From: Agrobacterium cucumeris
GTDB lineage: Bacteria > Pseudomonadota > Alphaproteobacteria > Rhizobiales > Rhizobiaceae
Assembly: GCF_030036535.1 (NCBI RefSeq)
Contig: NZ_CP080387.1
Location: 2,856,501-2,920,500, forward strand
Length of the DNA: 64,000 nucleotides
Direction of reading: 5' to 3'
Shown: piece by piece, positions 35,285 through 44,966 of the stretch
How positions within the stretch are numbered: the first letter of the stretch is position 1
Layout of the letters: every line of letters begins with the position of its first letter
Position numbers and translations under genes: made by a program
The notes under the pieces: model-generated
What the model was told of the DNA's origin: nothing
The model's database searches: none
Seen by the model: only the letters and a program-made list of their open reading frames with translations

Positions 35285-35484
35285 GGCAAAGGCACTGAGT
35301 GCCTCTGCCCGAAAGGTGCGGTACGCTTTTCGAAAAATCCGATGCGTGCGCAAAACTAAGGCCCTCTGCTGTCGGTGCTCTGGACTTGTTGTCGCTTTTT
35401 CAGATAAGTCTTTGCCATGACAGGTCGAGACCTGCCGAGGTGCGGGGTGACGTCGGGTCTCGGCCGATGTTGGGGAATGCGAGC

Positions 35485-36789
35485 ATGACGAAGACCGATA
35501 TAGCGACCCGTGTCCACAATCACACCTGGAAGCTCGATCCGATCGTTCGCAGCCTGATCGATACGGATTTTTACAAGCTCTTGATGTTGCAGATGATCTG
35601 GAAGCTCTATCCGGAAGTCGACGCGACATTTTCCCTGATCAACCGTACCAAGACGGTGCGGCTGGCCGAGGAAATTGACGAGATGGAACTGCGCGAGCAG
35701 CTTGATCACGCGCGCACCCTGCGTCTCTCCAAGAAGGAGAACATCTGGCTCGCGGGTAACTCCTTTTACGGTCGCTCGCAGATTTTCGAGCCGGAGTTCC
35801 TCTCCTGGCTTTCGAGTTATCAATTGCCGGAATATGAGCTTTTCAAGCGTGACGGGCAGTATGAACTGAACTTCCATGGCCGTTGGATGGATACGACGCT
35901 CTGGGAAATTCCGGCGCTGGCAATCATCAACGAGTTGCGCTCGCGCAGCGCCATGCGTTCGCTCGGTTATTTCACACTGGATGTCCTTTATGCCCGGGCG
36001 AAGGCCAAGATGTGGGAAAAGGTCGAACGGCTGCGGGAACTGCCGGGCCTGCGCATTTCCGATTTCGGCACGCGCCGTCGCCACAGCTTCCTGTGGCAAC
36101 GCTGGTGCGTCGAGGCGCTGAAGGAAGGCATTGGACCGGCTTTCACGGGCACCAGCAATGTTCTGCTCGCCATGGATTCCGATCTCGAAGCCGTGGGTAC
36201 CAACGCGCATGAATTGCCGATGGTCGTTGCAGCACTCGCGCAGACGAACGAGGAACTGGCGGCCGCCCCCTATCAGGTTCTGAAGGACTGGAACCGGCTT
36301 TATGGCGGTAACCTGCTGATCGTGCTGCCTGATGCCTTCGGCACGGCAGCGTTTCTGCGCAACGCGCCGGAATGGGTGGCGGACTGGACTGGCTTTCGTC
36401 CAGACAGCGCGCCGCCGATCGAAGGCGGCGAAAAGATCATCGAGTGGTGGCAGAAGATGGGGCGCGACCCGCGCAAGAAAATGCTGATCTTTTCCGATGG
36501 CCTCGATGTCAACGCGATCATCGACACCTACCGGCATTTCGAAGGCCGGGTTCGCATGAGCTTCGGCTGGGGCACCAATCTGACCAACGACTTTGCCGGC
36601 TGTGCGCCGAAGACCATCGCCAGCCTCAAGCCGATCTCGATCGTCTGCAAGGTCAGCGATGCCAATGGCCGGCCTGCGGTCAAGCTCTCGGACAATCCGC
36701 AAAAGGCGACGGGCGAGCCGGCCGAAGTGGAGCGCTACCTGAAGTTCTTCGGCGAGGAAGACCACAAGGAACAGAAGGTTCTGGTTTGA
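35485..36789 (+). CDS. pncB: Nicotinate phosphoribosyltransferase
   Basis: 434 residues from the ATG giving [10 protein letters not shown]; the frame is open for 62 codons upstream but that part is not PncB-like. Motifs [29 protein letters not shown] and the phosphorylated histidine in TNAHELPM are present. It converts nicotinate and PRPP to nicotinate mononucleotide in NAD salvage. A CGGGCGCT/AGCGCCCG hairpin at 36797-36823 separates it from the convergent aminopeptidase gene. Confidence 0.96.
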   Translation: MTKTDIATRVHNHTWKLDPIVRSLIDTDFYKLLMLQMIWKLYPEVDATFSLINRTKTVRLAEEIDEMELREQLDHARTLRLSKKENIWLAGNSFYGRSQIFEPEFLSWLSSYQLPEYELFKRDGQYELNFHGRWMDTTLWEIPALAIINELRSRSAMRSLGYFTLDVLYARAKAKMWEKVERLRELPGLRISDFGTRRRHSFLWQRWCVEALKEGIGPAFTGTSNVLLAMDSDLEAVGTNAHELPMVVAALAQTNEELAAAPYQVLKDWNRLYGGNLLIVLPDAFGTAAFLRNAPEWVADWTGFRPDSAPPIEGGEKIIEWWQKMGRDPRKKMLIFSDGLDVNAIIDTYRHFEGRVRMSFGWGTNLTNDFAGCAPKTIASLKPISIVCKVSDANGRPAVKLSDNPQKATGEPAEVERYLKFFGEEDHKEQKVLV

Positions 36790-36832
36790 GAAAGACCGGG
36801 CGCTCCGGTCAACGAAGCGCCCGTGGAAGTGA

Positions 36833-38227
36833 TTACTTCGCGAATTGATGTGCGATGTAATGGAAGAGCGCACGGATACCCTGCGCCTCGCCGCCAATCG
36901 ACGAGTGATGCCTCTCGCTCAGCGACCAGCCGTAAATGTCGAAATGCGCCCAGCGCTTGGTGTTTGTCACGAAACGCTTGAGAAACAGGGCTGCGGTGAT
37001 CGAGCCGGCCATGCCGCCTGACGGGGCGTTGGTGATATCGGCTGCCCGCGAGCGGATATCCTTGTCATATCCCATATAGAGCGGCATCCGCCACAGCGGG
37101 TCGTCGATATCGATGCTGGCTTCCGCGATGTCGTGGGCCAGATCTTCGTCATCGGTATAAAAAGGCGGCAGATCCGGGCCAAGGGCAACGCGGGCGGCGC
37201 CCGTCAGCGTCGCCATGTCGATCATCAGGTCCGGCGCATCCTCATCGGCATAGGCCAGTGCATCCGCCAGAACGAGACGTCCCTCGGCGTCAGTATTGTC
37301 GATCTGCACCGTCAGGCCCTTGCGGCTTTTGTAGATGTCGCCGGGGCGGAAGGCATTGGAAGAGATGGAATTTTCGACGGCCGGTACAAGCACGCGAAGG
37401 TCGATCGGCAGCTTCGCGTCCATGATCATCAGTGCAAGGCCAAGAACATTGGCCGCTCCGCCCATATCCTTCTTCATCAAAGCCATGGAGGCAGCTGGTT
37501 TGATATCGAGACCGCCTGTATCAAAGCAGACGCCCTTGCCGACGAGGGTGAGACGCGGATTGCCCTTCTTGCCCCAGTTCATCTCAAGGAGGCGCGGGGC
37601 GCTTTCGCTGGCGCGGCCAACGGCGTGGATCAGCGGGAAGTTTTCCTTCAACAGATCGTCGCCGGTGGTGACGCTGACCTTTGCCTTATAATGAGCGGCA
37701 AGGGCACGGAAGGCGATTTCAAGCTCGTCCGGCCCCATGTCATTGGCCGGTATATTGATGAGATCGCGGGCAAGGAAAACGCCGGCCAGAATGCGCTTGA
37801 TCTCGCCGTCTTCCGCATCCTGCGGAATGAGAAGCTTTGCCCCGTTGGTCTTGGTGGTTCTGTATTTGTCGAAGCGATAGCTGCCGAGGCCGAAGCCGAG
37901 CGCCAGGCGGTTGGCGGTCAGGGGCGCCGTTTCGATGTGCCACTCGCCTTCCGGCAGTTCACGGGCGAGTTTGCCGGTTATGAAGGGAATTTCGGAGGGA
38001 TTGCCGCCAAGCCCGAGAAGCGCGCCACCCAGCGAACCGTCGGCCGAAGGCACGAGCAGGATGGCGCCTGCTTCTGCCTTGAACCCGGCCTTTTTCGCCC
38101 AGTCCAGAGCGACAGGATCGATGGCGCCCTGTTCGATATGGGCTGGCGTGACGGCAAAAACCGGTAAGGTGCTGCCGGCCTTCGAGCTGAAAGGGGTGGG
38201 GCGTTCGATGAACTGATAGGGCGCCAT
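36833..38227 (-). CDS. M17-family leucyl aminopeptidase
   Basis: 464 residues from the ATG preceded by GGAAG. C-terminal catalytic domain shows the metal and active-site motifs VGKGVCFDTGG, KKDMGGAANVLG and NTDAEGRLVLADAL of cytosolic leucyl aminopeptidases (two-metal enzymes removing N-terminal residues from peptides). An N-terminal domain of about 160 residues is of the divergent type found in alphaproteobacterial PepA-like proteins. Cytoplasmic. Confidence 0.93.
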   Translation of the reverse strand: MAPYQFIERPTPFSSKAGSTLPVFAVTPAHIEQGAIDPVALDWAKKAGFKAEAGAILLVPSADGSLGGALLGLGGNPSEIPFITGKLARELPEGEWHIETAPLTANRLALGFGLGSYRFDKYRTTKTNGAKLLIPQDAEDGEIKRILAGVFLARDLINIPANDMGPDELEIAFRALAAHYKAKVSVTTGDDLLKENFPLIHAVGRASESAPRLLEMNWGKKGNPRLTLVGKGVCFDTGGLDIKPAASMALMKKDMGGAANVLGLALMIMDAKLPIDLRVLVPAVENSISSNAFRPGDIYKSRKGLTVQIDNTDAEGRLVLADALAYADEDAPDLMIDMATLTGAARVALGPDLPPFYTDDEDLAHDIAEASIDIDDPLWRMPLYMGYDKDIRSRAADITNAPSGGMAGSITAALFLKRFVTNTKRWAHFDIYGWSLSERHHSSIGGEAQGIRALFHYIAHQFAK

Positions 38228-38243
38228 TGTATGCTTCCGTTGG

Positions 38244-38342
38244 TGCATCGGCCCGAAAATCGGAATGATTTTCGATAGGAACGATGCGTAGTTTCAAAGT
38301 GCCGGAGCGGCCTTTTGCATCCTCTCGGACGCGGCGCTCCAG
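38244..38342. repeat. Rhizobial palindromic repeat, about 100 bases
   Basis: Contains CCGAAAATCGG-AATG-ATTTTCGATAGG followed by a segment ending CTCGGACGCGGCGCTCCAG that pairs partly with the GGAGCGGCC before it. This layout (a CGAAAATC/GATTTTCG hairpin followed by a larger stem) resembles intergenic repeats I recall as abundant in Agrobacterium and Rhizobium. No coding role is visible. Confidence 0.5.
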
Positions 38343-38468
38343 TGTCGTGAATCGGTGCGATTAACGCTCTGTTAGGGTTAACAGATTATTGCTTTAGTGA
38401 AAGTTGCGTCATGTGAGTCTGTCGTATGTCGGGCGCAAGATCGATCATTTTTGGGCGGGGGCGCTGCC

Positions 38469-39293
38469 ATGACTGCTTTTTCTTTGGCCAAAACAGGCCG
38501 GACCGGATTGCTGCGCGGAACGTGCCTGTTAGCGCTGGTTCTAGCCGTTTCCGGATGCGCGAGCACCAACAAGCCGGATCGCATGTCCACCGGTTCCATT
38601 CCCGCCGCCACGCGTTCCTATGATACGATGAACATGGATCAGCTGCGGCAGGCGGAAGCGACCGCCGGCAAGGCCTATGAGCGCAGTCCCAAGGACAAGT
38701 CGGTGGGCATGAACTATGCCAGCGTGCTGATGATGACGGGCAAGAATACCCAGGCGCTCGCCGTCATGCAGCAGATTGCCATCGCCAATCCGGCGGATCG
38801 CGATGTGCTTGCGGCCTATGGCAAGGCGCAGGCGGCGGCCGGCCAGCTGGAGCAGGCGCTTTCGACCATACAGCGGGCGCAGACCCCCGACCGTCCCGAC
38901 TGGCGGCTTTATTCCGCCGAAGGTGCGGTGCTCGACCAGCTGGGCCGCTCGAACGAGGCGCGCTCGCGGTACCGGCAGGCGCTCGATCTCAAGCCGAACG
39001 ATCCAAGCGTGCTTTCGAACCTTGGCATGTCCTATGTCCTGTCGAGCGATCCGCGCACCGCCGAAACATATTTGCAATCCGCCATTTCGCAGCCCGGCGC
39101 GGATAGCCGCGTTCGCCAGAACCTTGCGCTTGTTGTGGGTCTTCAGGGACGTTTCGCCGAAGCCGAGCGCATCGCGGTTCAGGAGCTTTCGGCGCAGCAG
39201 GCGCAGGCAAATCTCACCTATCTGCGCGCGATGCTCTCACAGCAGAATTCCTGGCAGCAGCTGGCGAAAAAAGACGCAAAGCCTGCAGGCTGA
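38469..39293 (+). CDS. tadD: TPR-repeat lipoprotein TadD
   Basis: 274 residues from the ATG giving MTAFSLAKTG. The lipobox AVSGC places the lipidated cysteine near residue 30, after a hydrophobic signal. Several tetratricopeptide repeats follow (for example YAKAQAAAGQLEQALSTIQRA-like and LDQLGRSNEARSRYRQALDLKPNDPSV-like units). TadD is the outer-membrane-associated pilotin-like lipoprotein of Tad/Flp pilus assembly. It is convergent with the ctp operon, not part of it. A TTAA-N7-TTAG sequence at 38361-38375 may be a weak CtrA site. Confidence 0.85.
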   Translation: MTAFSLAKTGRTGLLRGTCLLALVLAVSGCASTNKPDRMSTGSIPAATRSYDTMNMDQLRQAEATAGKAYERSPKDKSVGMNYASVLMMTGKNTQALAVMQQIAIANPADRDVLAAYGKAQAAAGQLEQALSTIQRAQTPDRPDWRLYSAEGAVLDQLGRSNEARSRYRQALDLKPNDPSVLSNLGMSYVLSSDPRTAETYLQSAISQPGADSRVRQNLALVVGLQGRFAEAERIAVQELSAQQAQANLTYLRAMLSQQNSWQQLAKKDAKPAG

Positions 39294-39359
39294 TAAGGCT
39301 TTTAGGTGCAGCCGCCGGCATAAGTGGCCGGCGATCTTGCCAGCCGGGATCGGAATATA

Positions 39360-39388
39360 CCGCCGCGCAAAATGCCGGCGGTTTTTTA
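39360..39388 (+). terminator. Rho-independent terminator after tadD
   Basis: CCGCCG and CGGCGG pair around a ten-base loop and are followed by TTTTTTATTT. The T-run overlaps the end of tadC on the other strand. A second hairpin (CGCCGGC/GCCGGCG) lies a little upstream, near 39311-39332. Confidence 0.85.
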
Positions 39389-40375
39389 TTTGAACGTGTC
39401 CATAACCCGGATGATGGCCGGCCCGAGGATGACGGCGATGAGCACCGGTAGGAAGAATATGATCATTGGCACGGTCAGTTTCGGTGGCAGCGCCGCGGCT
39501 TTCTTTTCGGCCTCGTTCATGCGCTCGTCACGGCCTTCCTGCGCAAGAACGCGTAGCGCCTGAGCCAGCGGCGTGCCATAGCGCTCCGCCTGGATAAGCG
39601 CCTGCACCACGCTTTTGACCCCATCCAGCTGTGTTCGCATACCGAAGTTCTCCAGGGCAATGCGCCTGTCCTGAAGGAAGGAGAGCTCGGCTGTCGTCAG
39701 CATCATTTCTTCCGCCAGTTCGGGTGACTGCTCGCCCATTTCTTCCGCCACACGGCGCATCGCGGCTTCCATCGAGACACCGGATTCTATGCAGATCAGC
39801 ATCAGATCCAGCGCATCCGGCCACGCACGCTTGATCGACCCCTGTCGCTTTGTCATGGCGTTGGAAACGTAGATATTCGGCGCGTAAAAACCGATATAGC
39901 CGAAAAGCAGGACAGCCATCAGCCTGACGACAAAGGCCTTGTCAGCGAGGTTTCCCAGGACGAAAACCCAGGTAAAAGCGATGGCAAGAAAGGCGAATGG
40001 CAGGACGAATCGCGCGGCGAGAAATGTGTTGAGCGCATTCTGTGAACGAAAACCCGCTGCACGCAGCTTGTTCATCGTATTCGCGTCGGCAAGTGCTTCC
40101 TGAAGATTGAACCTTTCGACGATGCGGCGCGCGGACTTGTTGTTGCTGCCGCGCAACGAGGTCTTTCCGTCTCTGGAGGTCGTTGCGAGCCGCTCGCGTT
40201 CGCGGCTGCGGATAACATCGCGTTCCGTCGACACCGCTTTCATGCGCTTGGCGAAGTCCTTGCGCTCGAAGAACGGCATGATGAGGGTGTAAAGGGTGGC
40301 AAAAACCGCAAGCGTGACCAGAATGGCAATGATCGTCTGCGGATCCGTCAGGCGGGAAACGAGATTTCCTGTCAT
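39386..40375 (-). CDS. ctpI: Tad pilus inner-membrane platform protein TadC (CtpI)
   Basis: 329 residues with a type II secretion F domain (about 165-290; LDLMLICIESGVSMEAAMRRVAEEMG) and hydrophobic segments near residues 20, 130, 150 and the C-terminus. With TadB it forms the membrane platform on which TadA acts to assemble the Flp pilus. Last gene of the ctp operon, ten bases after tadB. Confidence 0.94.
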   Translation of the reverse strand: MTGNLVSRLTDPQTIIAILVTLAVFATLYTLIMPFFERKDFAKRMKAVSTERDVIRSRERERLATTSRDGKTSLRGSNNKSARRIVERFNLQEALADANTMNKLRAAGFRSQNALNTFLAARFVLPFAFLAIAFTWVFVLGNLADKAFVVRLMAVLLFGYIGFYAPNIYVSNAMTKRQGSIKRAWPDALDLMLICIESGVSMEAAMRRVAEEMGEQSPELAEEMMLTTAELSFLQDRRIALENFGMRTQLDGVKSVVQALIQAERYGTPLAQALRVLAQEGRDERMNEAEKKAAALPPKLTVPMIIFFLPVLIAVILGPAIIRVMDTFK

Positions 40376-40385
40376 GGCCCCGCCC

Positions 40386-41390
40386 TCAGATATCGAAATT
40401 GATCATTTGGCGCATGATGAAAATGCCAATCAGCATCCAGATGCCGGATGCTCCGAGAATGATGTGCCCGCGCAAATCGGTGAAAAGCACAGACAGGTAA
40501 TCGGGCGACGTGAAGTGCACCAGCGTCATGACGATGAAAGGCAGTGCCCCAATGATGACCGCCGAGGCTTTCGCCTCCATTGAGAGGGCATTCACCTTGG
40601 CGCGCATCTTCTTGCGGTCACGCAGAACTTTTGAAAGATTGGACAGCGCTTCTGAAAGATTGCCGCCCGCCTGCGCCTGAATGGTAATGACGGTGCCGAA
40701 GAAACTGACCTCGAACAGGGGCATGGTCAGCATCATACGCTCGATTGCCTGCGGAATGCTGATCCCGACCTGTTGTGCATCGACAACCCGCTGAAATTCC
40801 GTTTTCACCGGCTCCTGGCCATCGGATGCGATCAATCGCACGGCGTCGTTCAGCGGCAACCCGGACTTGATCGACCGGCACATGACGTCCAGCGAATTGG
40901 GAAACTCCTCCAGGAATTTTTTCTGCCGCCGCTTGAGAAGAAAGGCCAATACCCACCGTGGCAGTCCCAACCCAACGACCACTCCTATAAGCAGAGCGAT
41001 GAGCGGCGACAGGCCATAAAGAATTGCTATGATACCGGCGGCAACAGCCCCGCCTGCGCTCAGCAGGTGGAACTGCCGGATCGAAAGTCGCAGGCCAGCC
41101 TGAACCAGTTTGTCGCGCAAACTGACATTCTTTGTCCTTTTTGCCTTTTCATTTTGTTTCTTTTCCATTTCCCGCAGGCTGTCCTGCATGGATTTGCGGC
41201 GTTTGCCGAGCTCCTGGACCCGGTCGCGCGCAGCTTTGATATTGGCGTGGTCCGTTTCCGCAGCCTTCACCCGCTTGAAACGGCTGGTGGTCTTTTTTTC
41301 GACCTCTATCTGCTGAAAAAGGAAGGCGTAAGCCAGCGCTCCTGCCGAAATGGCGACAAGTACGGCCAGTAACAGGATTGTCGGGTCCAT
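40386..41390 (-). CDS. ctpH: Tad pilus inner-membrane platform protein TadB (CtpH)
   Basis: 334 residues. One N-terminal membrane span, then a basic, possibly coiled cytoplasmic stretch (about 28-90), two spans (about 105-150) and the F domain with DVMCRSIKSGLPLNDAVRLIA, ending with two more spans. Typical TadB architecture. Fifteen bases follow the tadA stop. Confidence 0.94.
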   Translation of the reverse strand: MDPTILLLAVLVAISAGALAYAFLFQQIEVEKKTTSRFKRVKAAETDHANIKAARDRVQELGKRRKSMQDSLREMEKKQNEKAKRTKNVSLRDKLVQAGLRLSIRQFHLLSAGGAVAAGIIAILYGLSPLIALLIGVVVGLGLPRWVLAFLLKRRQKKFLEEFPNSLDVMCRSIKSGLPLNDAVRLIASDGQEPVKTEFQRVVDAQQVGISIPQAIERMMLTMPLFEVSFFGTVITIQAQAGGNLSEALSNLSKVLRDRKKMRAKVNALSMEAKASAVIIGALPFIVMTLVHFTSPDYLSVLFTDLRGHIILGASGIWMLIGIFIMRQMINFDI

Positions 41391-41405
41391 GGCAGTCGCC
41401 TTCCC

Positions 41406-42878
41406 TTAGGATGTCTTTTCCATTTCGTCGAGCGCGGCCGCCAGACGTTTCTCTTCGCCATAATAACGTGCGCGATCCCAGAAATGCGGTTTGCTGATGC
41501 CGGTCGACACATGTCTGCCGATCAGCTTGCCATTCGCATCTTCGCCTTCAATCTCGTACCGCATCAAATCCTGGGTAACGATGACGTCGCCTTCCATGCC
41601 GATGACTTCGGTAACCTGCGTTATCCGGCGGGAGCCGTCGCGCAGGCGCGCCGCCTGAACGACGATATCGATTGATCCGGAGATAATTTCGCGCACGGTC
41701 TTGGCCGGCAGGGTAAAGCCACCCATGGCAATCATGGATTCGATACGGCTAAGGCATTCACGCGGCGTGTTGGCGTGCAGCGTCCCCATCGAGCCGTCGT
41801 GACCGGTGTTCATGGCCTGAAGCAGGTCGAAAACTTCCGGTCCACGCACTTCGCCGACGATGATACGTTCTGGACGCATACGAAGGCAGTTCTTGACCAG
41901 ATCGCGCATGGTGATCTCGCCTTCACCTTCGATGTTTGGCGGGCGTGTTTCCAGCCTCACCACATGCGGCTGCTGCAGTTGCAGTTCGGCCGTGTCCTCA
42001 CAGGTGATGACACGTTCGTCCCTGTCAATGAAACTGGTCAGGCAGTTGAGCAGCGTGGTCTTGCCGGAGCCAGTACCGCCCGAAATGACAATATTGCAGC
42101 GTACGCGCCCGATGATCTTGAGCAAGGTCGCGCCTTCGGGCGTGATTGCGCCGAAACGTACCAGCTGATCGAGTGTCAGCTTGTCCTTCTTGAATTTTCG
42201 GATCGTCAGCGCCGGTCCGTCAATGGCAAGCGGCGGCGCGATGACGTTGACGCGTGATCCGTCCGGCAGGCGGGCGTCGCATATCGGGCTCGATTCATCC
42301 ACACGCCGGCCGACCTGGCTGACGATACGCTGGCAGATGGACAGCAACTGGCCGTTGTCACGAAAGCGGATGTCGGATTCAATGGTCTTGCCGCCAACTT
42401 CGATGAAGGTCTGGCCGGATCCGTTGACCATGATATCGGCAATATCGTCGCGGGCGAGAAGCGGCTCCAGCGGGCCGTAACCGAGAACGTCATTGCAGAT
42501 GTCTTCGAGCAGTTCTTCCTGCTCGGCAATCGACATGGCGAAGTTCTTGATCGTGATGATATCGTTGACGATATCGCGAATTTCCTCGCGCGCGCTCTCC
42601 GCGTCGAGCTTGGCAAGCTGCGAAAGGTCGATCGTATCGATGAGCGCAGAGAAAACCTGGCTCTTGGTGTTGTAATAATCTTCCGTGCGCGCGCGTTTTT
42701 TCTGCGGCGACTGCGATGTTGCCTGCGCCTGGCGCGTCGCGGGCGACTGGCCGGGTTCAAGCGTGTCGATCGTAAGAGGCCGAGGCTCGGCTGCCACCGC
42801 CGCCTGCATGGGGACAGCTGCGGCCAAATCCGGCTTTGTGTTTCTGGATGGGCCGTCAGACCCGCGTTTTCCGAACAT
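41406..42878 (-). CDS. ctpG: Tad pilus assembly ATPase TadA/CpaF (CtpG)
   Basis: 490-residue secretion ATPase. A variable N-terminus (about 1-70, rich in Ala, Pro and Gln) precedes the conserved region; Walker [13 protein letters not shown], the [15 protein letters not shown] segment ([13 protein letters not shown]), Walker B-like [12 protein letters not shown] and the His box [14 protein letters not shown] are all present. It powers pilus extension and probably retraction at the inner membrane. Confidence 0.96.
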   Translation of the reverse strand: MFGKRGSDGPSRNTKPDLAAAVPMQAAVAAEPRPLTIDTLEPGQSPATRQAQATSQSPQKKRARTEDYYNTKSQVFSALIDTIDLSQLAKLDAESAREEIRDIVNDIITIKNFAMSIAEQEELLEDICNDVLGYGPLEPLLARDDIADIMVNGSGQTFIEVGGKTIESDIRFRDNGQLLSICQRIVSQVGRRVDESSPICDARLPDGSRVNVIAPPLAIDGPALTIRKFKKDKLTLDQLVRFGAITPEGATLLKIIGRVRCNIVISGGTGSGKTTLLNCLTSFIDRDERVITCEDTAELQLQQPHVVRLETRPPNIEGEGEITMRDLVKNCLRMRPERIIVGEVRGPEVFDLLQAMNTGHDGSMGTLHANTPRECLSRIESMIAMGGFTLPAKTVREIISGSIDIVVQAARLRDGSRRITQVTEVIGMEGDVIVTQDLMRYEIEGEDANGKLIGRHVSTGISKPHFWDRARYYGEEKRLAAALDEMEKTS

Positions 42879-42911
42879 CGGCGTTTCCGTCTAAGGACGC
42901 ACAGGCGAAGC

Positions 42912-44195
42912 CTATTTGCGCTTGAGAATATTCTTGAGTTTGTCCAGGCCGCCGCGTTTGCTTTTGCGCAGCACGGTACGGCCGGTAATCGTATGGGCGA
43001 TCTGTGAGAAAGTTTCCGCGATCTGGGATTTTTCATCCATCTCGCTGATCATGCGACCACTGTTGGCGGCATTTCCAAACAGCAGGGTATCGAACGGAAT
43101 GATCGCAATCGGCTCGATTTCCAATGGCTCGAGGAAGTCCGCCGGCGCGATTTCCGGACGTTTCGGCATGCCCACCTGATTAAGAATGAGGTGCGGTAAC
43201 TTGTCGTTCGGTCGCAGTTTTATCAGCGCATCGAACAGGTTCTTCGTATTACGCAGATTTGCGAGATCGGGAACCGCCGTAATCACCACCTCATCGGCTT
43301 CCGCAAGGACTGCCCGCGTCCAGTCGCACCATTGGTGGGGAAGATCGAGGACCGCAACAGGGGCGCTACGCTGCAGAACCTCGAGAATTGGGAGAAAAGC
43401 CTGACGATCGAGATCATATGTTCTGTCGAGAAGCGACGGCGCCGCCAGGAGCGACAGATGGTCGGAGCATTTCGTCAAAAGACGGTCGAGAAACACCTCG
43501 TCCAGCCGTTCCGGTGAAAACACGGCTTCCGCCATGCCTTGGGCAGGGTCCTGATCAAAATCGATATTGGCCGTGCCATAGGCAAGGTCCATGTCGGCCA
43601 GGATGGTTTCGGTGGAAAACAGCGTGGATATGCCGAAGGCGCAATTATGCGCGATCGTCGAGGAGCCCACTCCGCCTTTGGCGCCGATGAAGGCAATGTT
43701 GCGGCCGAGCGGTTCCGCCTCCGGATCGACGAAGATCGTCGCGATCGAGGCTAGCAGATCGGCCATGCTGACCGGGGCGACAAGATATTCGGAAATGCCG
43801 TTACGGATGAGATCGCGATAAAGCGTTATGTCATTGTGTCGGCCGATGATGATGACACGGGTGGTGGGGTCGCAAACCTCCGCCAGCGGAGCGAGATCAT
43901 CCAGCAGGGAAGCGGGTGCGCTTGCCGTCTCCAGAATGATGAGATTGGGCGTGGGCGAAGCGGAGAACATCGTGGCTGCCGCGTTGATGTCGCCCTTGGT
44001 CACCCGAAGGGTCACCTTGCTCATGCGTCTGTCGCCGGACAATGCGTCCATGACGCCCTGCATATTGTCGCTGACACAGAAGGCATGGACGGAAATGCGG
44101 GGCAGGGGCCGCAGGCGATCCATATCCCCGGCGCGAACGGGCGCTTCGGCGTCTGTGCCACCGCTTGATTTGATATCGTATTCTACAGCGCTCAT
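42912..44195 (-). CDS. ctpF: Tad pilus localisation ATPase TadZ/CpaE (CtpF)
   Basis: 427 residues: an N-terminal receiver-like domain (about 30-150) joined to a MinD/ParA-type ATPase with deviant Walker A GAKGGVGSSTIAHN near residue 170. CpaE/TadZ proteins place the pilus machine at the cell pole. Lies between tadA and cpaD with 33- and 34-base gaps. Confidence 0.94.
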   Translation of the reverse strand: MSAVEYDIKSSGGTDAEAPVRAGDMDRLRPLPRISVHAFCVSDNMQGVMDALSGDRRMSKVTLRVTKGDINAAATMFSASPTPNLIILETASAPASLLDDLAPLAEVCDPTTRVIIIGRHNDITLYRDLIRNGISEYLVAPVSMADLLASIATIFVDPEAEPLGRNIAFIGAKGGVGSSTIAHNCAFGISTLFSTETILADMDLAYGTANIDFDQDPAQGMAEAVFSPERLDEVFLDRLLTKCSDHLSLLAAPSLLDRTYDLDRQAFLPILEVLQRSAPVAVLDLPHQWCDWTRAVLAEADEVVITAVPDLANLRNTKNLFDALIKLRPNDKLPHLILNQVGMPKRPEIAPADFLEPLEIEPIAIIPFDTLLFGNAANSGRMISEMDEKSQIAETFSQIAHTITGRTVLRKSKRGGLDKLKNILKRK

Positions 44196-44229
44196 CGTCT
44201 ATCCTGCCGTAACAAATGGTGGAACCGCA

Positions 44230-44910
44230 TCAGTCCGTCGCAGCCGTCGTGCTCTTGCCGCGATAGGAGTCAATGACCACGGCGCGACGCTCGGCATCGA
44301 TCGGACTCATGCCCCGCGGGCCGACCAGATCCATTGGATTGGCAACCTGCGCGGCGAGATTGCTCTGCGAAGCGCATCCGAAATTGTACCAGTTCTTGTT
44401 GGCGAAGGTGTTGTCCGAAAGGTCTTCGGGCCACTGGCCGCATTGCCCGGTCATGGCGGTAACAGCGACATAACTCAGGCGGATGGGGGCGGCATCGCCG
44501 TTGGGGGATGCCGCATAACGTGTTTCCATGATTTTGCCCGAAGGGACGCCAGCGCCGGAAAGCGTTGAACGGATCTGCTTTGCCATTCTGGAGGCCGCTG
44601 CCGAATTGGCTGATCCCGACGGCGTCTGAATATTGATGATGCCGGTCGACATGGATGCGTAATTCTGGGCGAAACCACGAACGTTATCCGCCACTGCGGT
44701 GGTCAAGCGGCTGTCGCCCGCTGAAACCGGAATATCCAGCGAGTGCTCCGCTTCCGAAAGGGTGATCGGATGACGTGTGCGATAATCATCGGGAATGGCA
44801 TTGGTTGTTAGCGGATCGCGTGCGCAGCCTTGCAGCAGGCCAGCGACGAGCGCAACCATGGAGACGAGACCGGCCCGTCTGAGGGAAGAAGAAGAGGTTA
44901 TTTCCGGCAT
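44230..44910 (-). CDS. ctpE: Tad pilus assembly lipoprotein CpaD (CtpE)
   Basis: 226 residues from the ATG with AGGGAACGTC upstream; an earlier in-frame start at 44970 would overlap the secretin gene by four bases and is the alternative. Lipobox VAGLLQGC puts the lipidated cysteine near residue 29. CpaD family: outer-membrane-associated partner of the secretin, with conserved QGCARDPLT and C-terminal GCASQSNLAAQVANPMDL. Confidence 0.9.
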   Translation of the reverse strand: MPEITSSSSLRRAGLVSMVALVAGLLQGCARDPLTTNAIPDDYRTRHPITLSEAEHSLDIPVSAGDSRLTTAVADNVRGFAQNYASMSTGIINIQTPSGSANSAAASRMAKQIRSTLSGAGVPSGKIMETRYAASPNGDAAPIRLSYVAVTAMTGQCGQWPEDLSDNTFANKNWYNFGCASQSNLAAQVANPMDLVGPRGMSPIDAERRAVVIDSYRGKSTTAATD

Positions 44911-44966
44911 GACGTTCCCTGCCCTTATCGGGCTTGCTCTGAAGAGGAGATTTCGTGCGCGTGTCG

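Noticed and set aside
35356..36897. A 513-codon frame opposite pncB
   Set aside because: Antisense shadow of a clear pncB gene; no ribosome site or recognisable domain.
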